This document shows positions 51,376 to 61,494 of a stretch of 64,000 bases of DNA, one piece after another (the stretch's first letter is position 1; each line of letters begins with the position of its first letter). Under the pieces are notes generated by a model. The model was not told the DNA's origin. It made no database searches and was given only the letters and a program-made list of their open reading frames with translations. Source of the DNA: Purshia tridentata (Eukaryota; Streptophyta; Magnoliopsida; Rosales; Rosaceae); contig QANT01005788.1 of NCBI GenBank assembly GCA_003254885.1, forward strand, positions 422 through 64,421, read 5' to 3'. The position numbers were made by a program, and so were the translations under genes.

Positions 51376-53701
51376 CTTCGAAGAGATGAGAGCTACTGAG
51401 CTCTAATCTGCAGTGGATCCCTTGTTATTGCCGATTTTTTAAATCTGCAGTGGATCCCCGCCGCAGTCCTTTGGCTTTTCTAAATTAAAATGTTTTTTTT
51501 ATCTTTATCTTCACCTTTAGTCCATAAATAAAAAATAAAAAGAGACTATCCATAAAATCACTAATATATATGAAGTACTTTTTTTTTTTTTTTGGCCAAG
51601 AATATGTATGAAGTACTTAAAATCTGACCAATATTTTGAAAATTAACAATTTTAAAGAGTTACAAAATAACTTAATTACCAAAGAGTTAAACATGTCGTA
51701 TGAGGTTGGTTTAGTTGATTGAAGACAAAAATTCATTCTCTACATACCTAAATTTAAATACTCCCTCTTTCTTGTAATAAAAAAAAAAGTTAAATATGTC
51801 GTGATTAGAGTTGAGAATGTCAAATTTGAGTCAAGTTAGCCAAGAAAACAGAAAAATTATTTTGTAGAGCAAAATGCATCATTTCATTGGTCCATTTCTT
51901 ATGATAGTTTTTCCATATTAGCCTACTAATTAATTTTTGTCCTATGTTAGTCTAGAATTTTATTAAAATCTGCCAAGTTGATTCATTCCATCAAAATTGT
52001 GTCAACTTCAACAAAAAAATATTTTCATGCAAGAACAAAACAAAGAATTATAAAACACTTAATTAATTAAACTTAACCTTCCATTTCCACGCCTAACCCA
52101 AAACCCAAAAGAGCAAAGGAGGAATTGCTTCCAATTTTTTTTGAGATTGAGGGGAAGGGTTACATTAGGTGTGTTATTTAGGTATTTTTGGGCTCGGAGA
52201 GAGATGGAGTAGATGGTCGAAGAGAGGAGGGAGGTATGTTATGAATCCTTTCGTTTTTTTTTTGTTTAGGTTTTTTTTTTAATTACTATTTTAGACAAAA
52301 AAGTGCTTTTTATATAAGCGGTACCAAATGGCGCCTCGAATCTCATTGCATATGCAAATGTAATATGATCCTCAACAAAATGTATAACTTTTGAGCTTAA
52401 CCATACCTCACTTTTACATAATGACATTCGTAGTTATTTTTCTGACTTCACTCACATTTGCACATTGCACATATGGGGTGATTTTAATGGAATTATCTAT
52501 ACTAAACTCTTGGTACGTGCTCCGCACATGTCAATTAAAATTTATATTTTGTATTTTTCATATTTTTATTATTAATTAATTATCACCATTCTCTCCACCT
52601 TTTAAGGGAGTGGAATGTTTTTAATTTTTACATTTTGCAATTATATTTTGATTTATTAAGTTGAATAAAGGATATTTATGACAATTCAAAATTTGGTGAA
52701 GCCTAAAACACTAAATTATTCTCCTAGCATTATAATATTAAAGATTACAGATTAAAGATATATAAAGCCAGAAAGAGAAGTAAGGTTAAATATTTAAAAC
52801 CCCAATATTATCCTTTGTTAACAAAAAGATTAAAATCAAATAACTTAATTTTGAGGGTAAACTAGTAAAATAGAATTAAAAAATAAAATACAATAAAAAT
52901 CACACATCTCCTTATTTTTAGTAACTCATTTACCTCACCACCATTTTTGCAAAAAAATAATTTTTTTATTAAAAAAGATCAATTGGCAAGAGACTAGTTA
53001 AAAGAAAAGAAAAAAAAAACGTAACAACTCACCAACTCAATAAATTTTGTGAGCTCTTATAGAAATTTAGAAATTACAGTGAGTTTCTCAATGGGATCAA
53101 ATTATTTGTCCTCAAAACTCATATTTAATTTTGTCACTTACTTATATTTTTGATACATATTTTTCCTTTTAACATAGATTAAATACTAATAATTTCACTT
53201 AATTTTTATTAATCTTTGTTAAAATGGAAAATATAAGTTAAAAATATAAGCGGGTGACAGAGAGGACATGTGTCAAAAATAAAGTGGGTGACATGGAGAA
53301 GACACGAGTTTTGGTACAGATGATTTGCCCCCTTTTTCAATAGCCACTTTCCAAAACATCATCGCCTCTCTCGCTCTGTCACTCACTGTCGCTCTTACTC
53401 CGACTCCTCTGCAATCGTTTTCAATCGCATATAGAAACATTATACTAAAACACCGTCTCTGTGGCTCTCGCAGTGGAGCTGCTTCGTCCAAAAGGTATTA
53501 GCAAATATAAGCTAAACAACTCGGAGTGCTTAAAGCAATAACCAGAGCAGAGAACAGAGGATTAAGCTTAAGAAAAGCAAAATCTGGAGCTGGTCTCTGC
53601 CTGCAACATTCACAAAATAGATAATCTTCGTTTGTGTTTTTCTTATTAATTGTTGAATTTCAATTCAGATCTGTGTGAGTTATATTTATTCTAGCTCGCC
53701 C
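51376..53701. other. Divergent spacer between FK and VTE4
   Basis: It holds the FK promoter/leader on the left and the VTE4 promoter and leader on the right. One SINE copy (51700-51788) is present. No further gene was recognised. Open frames around 53273-53491 on the minus strand lie in the VTE4 promoter and look fortuitous. Confidence 0.45.
51700..51788 (+). mobile_element. tRNA-derived SINE copy C
   Basis: The plus strand reads an A-box-like TGGTTTAGTTGATTG, a degraded B-box region and the tail CTTGTAATAAAAAAAAAA. Flanking repeats GTTAAACATGTCGT (51686-51699) and GTTAAATATGTCGT (51789-51802) match at 13 of 14 positions and represent the target-site duplication. The tail matches copies A and B. 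Confidence 0.8.
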
Positions 53702-56274
53702 ATGGCTTCCTTATTGTACCAGACGACGTGGTGTGGGTTGTCAACGAGACCAACTGTTCGCACGTGCCACCACCGTCGTAGTCTTGCGAGCACAATCGTA
53801 GCCCGAGCGAGCTCCGAGAAGAAAGGGTTCCGATTGAGCGCAGTTGCGGAGACGGGGATGGAAGTGGTGGAGCTGAAGAAGGGTATAGCTGACTTGTACG
53901 ACGAGTCCTCTGGCTTGTGGGAGGACATCTGGGGCGACCATATGCACCACGGGTTTTACGACCCCAACGCCGACGTTTCGGTTTCGGTTCCGGACCATCG
54001 TGCTGCCCAGACCCGCATGATCGACGAGGTTCTCAGCTTCGCGGGCGTTGGTGGTCTCTTTCTTTTATCTTTTAGTTTGTTGGTTTTTAGTGGTTTGATT
54101 GATTAATTAAGTGATAAGTTTCGGATTAAATAGTGCTATACTTATGGGTTTGTCTTCATTGCCTTGTTAATTTGTGATTAATTGTGTTTTGAGATTGTGA
54201 TGAAGGCACTGATGAATTTGATGAGGTTTCTGAAAGGCCAATGGGGTTTTGTGGTTGCAGATGACGACGTCAGAAGGCCGAAGAATGTGGTAGATGTTGG
54301 GTGTGGGATAGGAGGCAGCTCCAGATACCTGGCAAGAAAATATGGTGCCAGTTGCAAAGGCATCACCCTCAGTCCTGTCCAAGCCCAAAGGGCCAATGCT
54401 CTTGCTGCTGCTCAAGGATTGGCCAACAAGGTATCTATATAGGCTAGCAGCTGAAGAATGGGATAAAATCAATTACAGTAGAACTACTTGTAGCACATTG
54501 CTAATCACATTTTTATTTCGGGCCTGTTTGGTTTCCGGAATTGTGGTTTCCGGAATTGATTTCCTAGGAAATCAATTCCTATGCCTTTTTCAAGGGGAAG
54601 GGAATGTTATTACATTCTCTCGTTTGGTAATGTTAAGAAAGTAAATCAATAATTCCTTTTTATTTCCATTCTCTTGTTTGATTTATGTAGGAAAATAAAA
54701 TAAAATTGATATAATTTTTCAATTATACTCTTGTTTATTAAACATAAGCAATATTTATTTTAATTTATTTTAAAAATTTTAGGGTTAATTTAGTAAATAA
54801 AAAAAGTAATAAATGCTTTCCCAAGAGGGGAGAAACCAAAATCCAAGTTCTAGTAAGGGTTTCATTTTCCCCCCAATAAGGGAAATCATTTCCCCTTTCA
54901 TGTACTTACCAAATTATGGAATGAAATTGATTTCTCATTCCTAGGCCTTCAAAACTTAAACCAAACGGGCCCTTAGGGTTCACTTATTGAGTGAATTTCA
55001 CTTGTACTGTGATCAACAATGTAGTCAATAAATATGATGCATATAGTTGGCTGTGTCAGGATCCGGATATGTAGTTGGGTCTCATAATTTATTAGTAAGT
55101 GTAGTATGATTAATTCTATTGTTTTATGCGTTATGTAACATCCTGAAAGGTTAGCAGGTCTCCTTTCAAGTTGCAGATGCTCTGGAACAGCCATTTCCTG
55201 AAGGGCAATTTGATCTGGTCTGGTCCATGGAGAGTGGGGAACACATGCCTGACAAAGCAAAGGTTATCTTTTTGGAAAATTTTTGTCTCATACCTTTTAA
55301 GTTGGGACTATGATACTGGTGGTTTGTGTTACTATGCATATAATATACCTTTCCAAGTTCCAACTTATTCATCTGTTGTTTATGATGTTCCTCCTTGCTC
55401 CTAAAATTTCTGTCCCTGTCTTCTCAAACTCAGTTCGTTAATGAGTTGGTTCGAGTTGCTGCCCCAGGAGCAACAATAATAGTAGTTACATGGTGCCATA
55501 GGGATCTTGGTGCTTCTGAAAAATCCTTGCAGCCAGAGGAGAAAAGGCTCCTGGACAAGATATGCAGTGCTTTCTATCTTCCTGCCTGGTGTTCTACTGC
55601 TGATTATGTCCAATTACTTCAGGCCCTCTCGCTTCAGGTAACTATTTGCTCAAATTGGCTGGACTGAAAAGTCTGACATTGCTTAAAACATGCCAAGTCA
55701 TTTGGGGGATGATCCCCATGTTTTTTGGTGGCTCTAAATCAACCTGCAATAAAATCTGAACCTTCCATGGCAGGACATCAAGGCAGAAGATTGGTCTCCG
55801 TATGTTGCCCCATTTTGGCCGGCAGTAATTCGCACAGCATTGACATGGAAGGGCTTCACATCACTGTTGCGCACCGGTAAACTTGACATTTCACTCTTGC
55901 AACTATATCAATTTCTGTTTGGATCAATTGAGTTCATTTTCTGGCAGGTCTTTATGTGCTCACTCCCTTTAGTTATTCATATGCTCAGTGTCCTCTGTTC
56001 ATTTTGGCCACTAAAATTTCAATACTACACTTCTCTATTATGGGAAAAAAGATGCACATTTCTTGCTTAAGTGGTTGATTTCTATAACTGCTGTGTTTAC
56101 TGCTTTAGCTACAGATACTGTCTCACCTTACACTGCTATATAATTGTGCTTCTTGATTTGAATTGATCAGGAATAAAAACAATAAGAGGAGCATTGGCAA
56201 TGCCATTGATGATCCAAGGATTCAAGAGGGATCTAATTAAGTATTCCGTAATCACATGTCGAAAGCCTGAATAA
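53702..56274 (+). CDS. VTE4: Gamma-tocopherol methyltransferase, chloroplast
   Basis: Six coding exons: 53702-54050, 54261-54430, 55158-55262, 55434-55637, 55774-55876, 56171-56274; 344 aa (Arabidopsis VTE4 is 348 aa). It transfers a methyl group from S-adenosylmethionine to gamma- and delta-tocopherol, giving alpha- and beta-tocopherol (vitamin E), in plastids. The first 40 or so residues are Ser/Thr/Arg-rich with few acidic residues, as in a transit peptide. The mature protein begins near LKKGIADLYDESSGLWEDIW. SAM motif I is VVDVGCGIGGSSRYLARK (about 126-143); SMESGEHMPDK and LPAWCSTADYVQLLQ follow, as does FWPAVIRTALTWKG near the end. The ATG at 53702 fits the family; the frame is open a little upstream but offers no ATG. 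Intron 2 holds a MITE-like insertion (54520-54972). Confidence 0.95.
54520..54972. mobile_element. MITE-like insertion in VTE4 intron 2
   Basis: The ends are inverted repeats: GGGCCTGTTTGGTTT at the left and, read inward from the right, GGGCCCGTTTGGTTT. Length is about 453 bp. The interior is non-coding and contains diverged short repeats such as GGAATTGATTTCC and TTTCCATTCTCTTGTTTG. The termini resemble plant PIF/Harbinger- or hAT-type MITEs; a clean target-site duplication could not be picked, so the superfamily is uncertain. Confidence 0.6.
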
Positions 56275-57955
56275 ATGCTACAGTATGATTGGGGTTTCTA
56301 CTAAATGCCAGAAACAGAACCAAAACCAATACTTGCAGCTAGCGTTTCCCCATAGTTTGTGCTCGGGGCACCATTGTTTCGATTATGAGATGATTTATTA
56401 TGGTCACTATAATTTATGTTTGTCTCTTCTAGACAGGCTTTAGACTCTTATTCATCTTTATATTTTGATACAGCCTTTATTATGTTCTTGTTTCTCATTA
56501 TTATAGAAAAAGGAATGATTTGAAAACCGCAATATTGAACTCTTTGGTATGTTTATTGCTCGATCCTTAATCATAGGAATTGCGCCTCGATCCTTAATAT
56601 GTTCCTATGTTTAAGGAATTAAACACAGGAATTAAACTCATCTCAGACCACTACTCGATCCTTAAACATAGGAATTGCACCTCTAGCCCAACACCACGGG
56701 CCCTTTACCCTTGATCCTATACACAAAGACCTAAACTCTAGCTCCCAGCTCACATTGGACCTTAGGCCCTGCACCCTAAACCTTGAACCTAGAACATGGC
56801 CCCTGATCCAAACTCTAGGCTCCAAGCATCTTACACCAAGCCCTGATCCCTAGATCCCAGATCTTGAACCCAATTTTTCTTTTTTAAAACCAAACAATAG
56901 AATCAATATCATTTCTTACTTGATTTCATTTCCACATAGTTTATGTTCCATTCATGCAATCAAACACCTCGTGAGCGGTCGATAAGAATACATTTTAAAG
57001 GAAAACATAAAGGGAAGAAGAAAACTAAGGTACTACTCTAGATCTAGTGATTTTCATTAGGAAAACCTAATGAATGCACAAGGGAAATATCATGTTTGTT
57101 CAATGGTTTTTTTTTTTTTAAATTTAACAATTTTTGTTTATGAATTTTGAACTTAAGACTATTTCTAAAGAAAAAAAAAGATTGGTTGTCATTCATTAGA
57201 TTAAATGGTCATTGACCATGTTTGCTTAAATGTTAGAAAAGAAATCCTTTATTGATTTGGCCAATAGGGAAAGTTCACATGTAGTCTAGTCATTCATCCC
57301 GGAATCGTAGTAAAACATCCAAAAGCTGTTGTGAGTGATAATTTTAGGTTACTCATAACAGTTTTGGTGTTCGGCAATAAGCTCAAATTGTAGCAACTCA
57401 CTATTTAAGGTCATTCAAATATTCACTACAGTTAGGAACATGCTTTTTTAAACTTTTGTGACTCTCTATTTGAGGTCATTTACCATTTTAATAATTATAA
57501 ACAGTCAAAACAGTTTTACATTATAATTTACCGAACATCTATCAAATATTTAACTAAAATTACTACACAATTGTTTTCCTTAAACTAATGATCTTGAGTA
57601 TGTTTTATTTGGGAAATAGGGAAAGTGCACATGCGGTAACTAAAATCAACTAAGATTGTGGGGAGCTAACATACCATATATAGTAGTGAGCAGGAATATT
57701 CAACACCATGGGCTCCTTTCTTTCTTCTAGCAAATTGTTTTTTTTTTGCACACAGCATCAAATTAAAAAAAAAAAAAAGTTTTCTTTCACGCGGTAATCC
57801 AGCCCACCGACGCATGAGGGAGTTCTATGGACAACATAGACAATGACTTGGCAATTGGCAATTGGCAATTGGCAATTACTAATAAGTAATAACTAATTAG
57901 ATTTCGCACCGAAAAAATAAAATATCTACATCTCTATATATACTAATTAGAATGC
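56275..57955. other. Spacer after VTE4
   Basis: The left part holds the VTE4 3' UTR. A degenerate C-rich repeat block lies at 56550-56880 (listed separately). A 7-bp tandem repeat of AATTGGC occurs at 57848-57877. The remainder is AT-rich without a recognisable gene. Confidence 0.4.
56550..56880. repeat. Degenerate C-rich repeat block
   Basis: The segment CTCGATCCTTAA.CATAGGAATTGC-CCTC occurs twice (about 56558-56590 and 56651-56685). It is followed by strings built on CCCTGATCC, CCCTAAACC and CCTGCACCCTAAAC. It resembles the eroded CCCTAAA/CCCTGAACC-type satellites scattered in plant genomes, but no regular period remains. Confidence 0.4.
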
Positions 57956-59128
57956 TTGGATCTGGCGTCCCTATATATGTGCGCAAATCACACTCCGTCC
58001 ACCCATTGCGTTCCCCGCTCAATTATCGCTTCTTCGTTCAATCCTCTAGCTCTAATAGCTGCCATTGAATTCCATTTGACTTCAATTCAATTCAATTCAA
58101 CATATACTTCACTTTCCCAGTATAAATTTTCCCAGAAAGAACTTCACAAACCAAACAAAGCACCACATCAACGCCGGACTCTTTCTTCTTCTACAAGATC
58201 TGCGTCATTTCCAGTCTTCAGGTACTGCTCTCTTTCTTTTCCGTTCTGGATCTCTGTGTATATTTGTGCGAGTTTTTAATGCTCAGGAATTAGTTTCTCT
58301 GCAACTAAAAATGGCCTTTCCCTGTCTCAATATGCTCATTGATTCACATTTGATTTATTTTACTTTTATTATGCAAAACTCTGAATCTTGCAATTTTTGT
58401 GTTGAATCCACATTTTGCTTTCTGGTTAATGGAAACTGAAGGAAATTAAATGCTCCAATCCTGAATCTTTTCTAATTGAAACTCAGAACCAGAATTCCAT
58501 TTCACTGACCCCATGCATGACAGCTATTATGTCTTTAGATAAACAAATAAAGAAGAAAAAAAATGACCCATTGCAACAGGAAGTGTAAGATCCATAAATT
58601 TTTTTCATTTTCTTGGTAACCAAACAAGGGATAAACACACACACAGTAGTTCTCTTGTTGTTTCTCATTAGATAAGAAAAATCTGGAGCAGGTCTTTGCT
58701 TGCAACATTTCCTCTATCAAGGTATTATTTAGCTTCTCTTTATGCTATATTAGCACATTATTTCCTTGACTGAAAAGAAAAAAAAAAAGGTACTACCTAT
58801 ATATATAGTAAGCTTATGCAACCTGATGGATTTCGATACAGATCTGTGAATTACAGCCTTGGTGGCACATTATGGGAATTGGAATATTATTTTTCCATGT
58901 TTACTAATAAATCGAGTAATAAAACTAATGTTTCTATACTTTTAATTGATGCCTACAAAAAGGTTTCTTGTAAGCATGGGTTGTGTTTATTCCCTGTCAT
59001 GAAAATTCTAATCCTATTTTGATTGAATTGAAGATTATTTTATATGTTTGTTCTATATTCATTGTCTGAATAATCTTTGCATTTTTTTGGATTCTGAACA
59101 GAGTGAGGTACAATCATCATCAGCTAAG
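57956..59128 (+). promoter_or_regulatory. Promoter and spliced leader of the CDI-like gene
   Basis: TATA-like TATATATA sequences occur at about 57935-57975. A leader exon probably ends at the donor TTCAG|GTACTG (58221/58222), and the next exon starts after the acceptor CTGAACAG at 59101, 27 bases before the ATG. The roughly 880-bp 5' UTR intron contains two short blocks (58676-58712, 58828-58856) similar to the VTE4 leader. Exon limits are inferred from splice signals only. Confidence 0.45.
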
Positions 59129-59899
59129 ATGACTTTGAGTGATGAGCAGGTTCAGCCAGTGAATTCTAATGGATATATGAAGGAGAAGCCCTTCAACATA
59201 TTTGTGGGTTATGATCCACGTGAAGATCTCGCATACGAGGTCTGTCGCCACTCAATATTAAAGCGATCTTCAATCCCTGTCGAGATCACACCAATCAAGC
59301 AATCGGAACTGAGAAAGAGTGGCCTCTATTGGCGTGAACGTGGACAATTTGAGAGCACTGAGTTCTCTTTTTCTCGGTTCTTGACTCCACGTTTGGCCAA
59401 TTATGAAGGCTGGGCAATGTTTGTGGATTGTGATTTCCTTTACCTTGCTGACATTAAGGAACTGAGAGACTTGATTGATGATAAGTATGCTGTAATGTGT
59501 GTTCAACACGATTATACTCCAAAGGAGACCACAAAAATGGACGGAGCAGTGCAAACTGTGTATCCGAGGAAGAATTGGTCTTCCATGGTCTTGTATAATT
59601 GTGGGCATCCCAAGAACCAGGCCTTGACACCTGAGACTGTGAATACACAAACTGGTGCTTTTCTTCATAGGTTTCAGTGGCTTGAGGACGGTGAAATTGG
59701 GTCAATTCCATTTGTTTGGAATTTTCTTGAGGGACATAACAAGGTTGTTGAAAATGATCCCCAAACTTTCCCAAAGGCGATACACTACACTCGTGGAGGA
59801 CCGTGGTTTGAGGCTTGGAAGAATTGTGAGTTTGCAGACCGGTGGTTGAATGAGAAGGAGGAGTACACACAGGAAACAAAGAAGAAAATTGAAAATTAG
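59129..59899 (+). CDS. Nucleotide-diphospho-sugar transferase-like protein (CDI-like)
   Basis: The single coding exon encodes 256 aa, beginning MTLSDEQVQPVN. The fold signature is that of a GT-A glycosyltransferase-like protein: FNIFVGYDPREDLAYEVC near the N-terminus and a DxD-type motif FVDCDFLYLAD with D100 and D102, the usual nucleotide-sugar/metal site. Conserved HYTRGGPWFEAWK lies near the C-terminus. It resembles a small plant family that includes Arabidopsis CDI (At1g64980, about 259 aa), which I recall as needed for pollen germination and tube growth. The donor sugar and acceptor are unknown to me. No signal peptide or membrane span is evident, so a cytosolic location is inferred. The acceptor at 59101 allows the frame to stay open upstream, but this ATG fits the family length. 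Confidence 0.8.
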   Translation: MTLSDEQVQPVNSNGYMKEKPFNIFVGYDPREDLAYEVCRHSILKRSSIPVEITPIKQSELRKSGLYWRERGQFESTEFSFSRFLTPRLANYEGWAMFVDCDFLYLADIKELRDLIDDKYAVMCVQHDYTPKETTKMDGAVQTVYPRKNWSSMVLYNCGHPKNQALTPETVNTQTGAFLHRFQWLEDGEIGSIPFVWNFLEGHNKVVENDPQTFPKAIHYTRGGPWFEAWKNCEFADRWLNEKEEYTQETKKKIEN

Positions 59900-61494
59900 G
59901 AAGAATCAGCAGCTGGGGTACTTCATTTTAAGTTTAATATTCATTATTGAAGTTCATTTTATTCTGCTCTATTCTTTATGTCAAAATGTGTTGAATGAAT
60001 CCTACAAGCTACGATGATTTTACTATTATAATTAAGCTAAAATTTATTCTATTTTGACCGTAGTTTGTTTATCTGGGCTGATATTTGGGCAACTTGTAAG
60101 CCCGCATTTTAGTTTGTTTGGAACAATAGAAATATATTGTTTAATGTGCAATTTGCAATATATAACTGATGATTGGTGAATATTCTGTGTATTGCTTGCA
60201 AAATTCAAATTATATCCCAATTTGCATGATGTATTCATGGTCCTCGTTATTCTCTCTGTGGCCAATATCTTTGGTTTGATAACTGACCCCTCTTACATTG
60301 AGATAAACACCATAAAAAATGCTTTTGGCTTGCCTACTAGCAATGCATCTGTCAGCTCCATCATTGAAAAAAATAAGCTGGAATTGGCCTCTAGCCTCTG
60401 ATGACTTACTGGAATTAAAGTCTCCTTGGCTAATATAATATGTATCATCATCTACAAAATGGCCGTTTGCAGAATTTTATTCTTTGGTTGCTAATTAGAG
60501 GCATACTCTTCTGTGTGCTATGTGATACAATCATACAAGTACAACCCCTAAATCACACTCTAATTTGTTTTATGATTGCTAATATTCTAATCTGTTTGAT
60601 CTTAATCATGGCGATGAATGTTTGCTCCCTGTTATGACATCTTCAGGTTGACAAGGTCTCTTCTGAATTCAAAGGAACTCTGCTCCCCATTAGTATAACT
60701 ATCTAAATCTTACTCTTGAGTCTTCACCATCATTCACTTTTAAATTTAAATGGTCTATTGATTTTAAAGATTTTAATATAAGACTGACAATTGATATGGA
60801 CAAATGAAAAAATAAGGAAACAAAGCAGGCCAAATGCTAAAAGACAATTGAAACTGGTTCACTTTGAACAATTGCTTGCATTCAAACCCTAATTTAAAAG
60901 GTTGTTCGACTTTAATTATCAAATCACAATATTAAGTACCAAAATTGTATTTTATTTAAGAGTAGGTACCAAATTTTCAGCTATTTGGACAAAATATCTT
61001 TCTCTACTTGATGAGTAGTTTTTACCAATTCATTGTGGCTGCATGACCATTACAACTTTTTTATTTATGATAAAATTAACATTATTATTTGGTTCACATA
61101 TTGGTTGGGAATGCTTATTTTCCCAAACAATAAAATCGGCATTCTCAATTTGGATTAAAATGAATACTTAATGTCAAACATTTCACTTAATCCATAACCC
61201 TAATTCCCAATTTGCGATATCAACATCGATCCGGATTATTTGGACACAAAAACCCAAACTTGAAACCACAGACTCACCGAGACCCAAACGCCGGACCCAT
61301 GACCGAAACCCGGTTCTCTATGCACAAGTATCGCTCTCTCACTCTGCGTGGCACTATAAAACGTCTCCGTCGACCTCAAAACAAAATAATTCGCACGCTT
61401 GAAATTTGGCACCAAAAAAGAAACCGAAAAGCCAAAATTCTGTTGGAGAAAACCCTACCGCTCGGCTCCGCGACACGAACTCTGCTATTCAACA
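59900..61494. promoter_or_regulatory. Spacer and HD2 gene promoter
   Basis: The left part holds the 3' UTR of the CDI-like gene. The right part is the HD2 promoter and leader, with a TATA-like CTATAAAA at about 61352-61359 and a telo-box AAACCCTA at 61450-61457, about 40 bp before the ATG. Telo-boxes are common in genes expressed in dividing cells. A long plus-strand open frame through 61212-61511 has no recognisable domain and overlaps the promoter and leader, so it is not called. Confidence 0.5.

Noticed and set aside
53675-53701. In-frame extension upstream of the VTE4 ATG
   Set aside because: It begins with GTG and has no ATG; the family start fits the ATG at 53702.
57848-57877. Regular short repeats suggestive of an array
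   Set aside because: Four head-to-tail copies of a 7-bp unit without spacers; a simple tandem repeat, not CRISPR.
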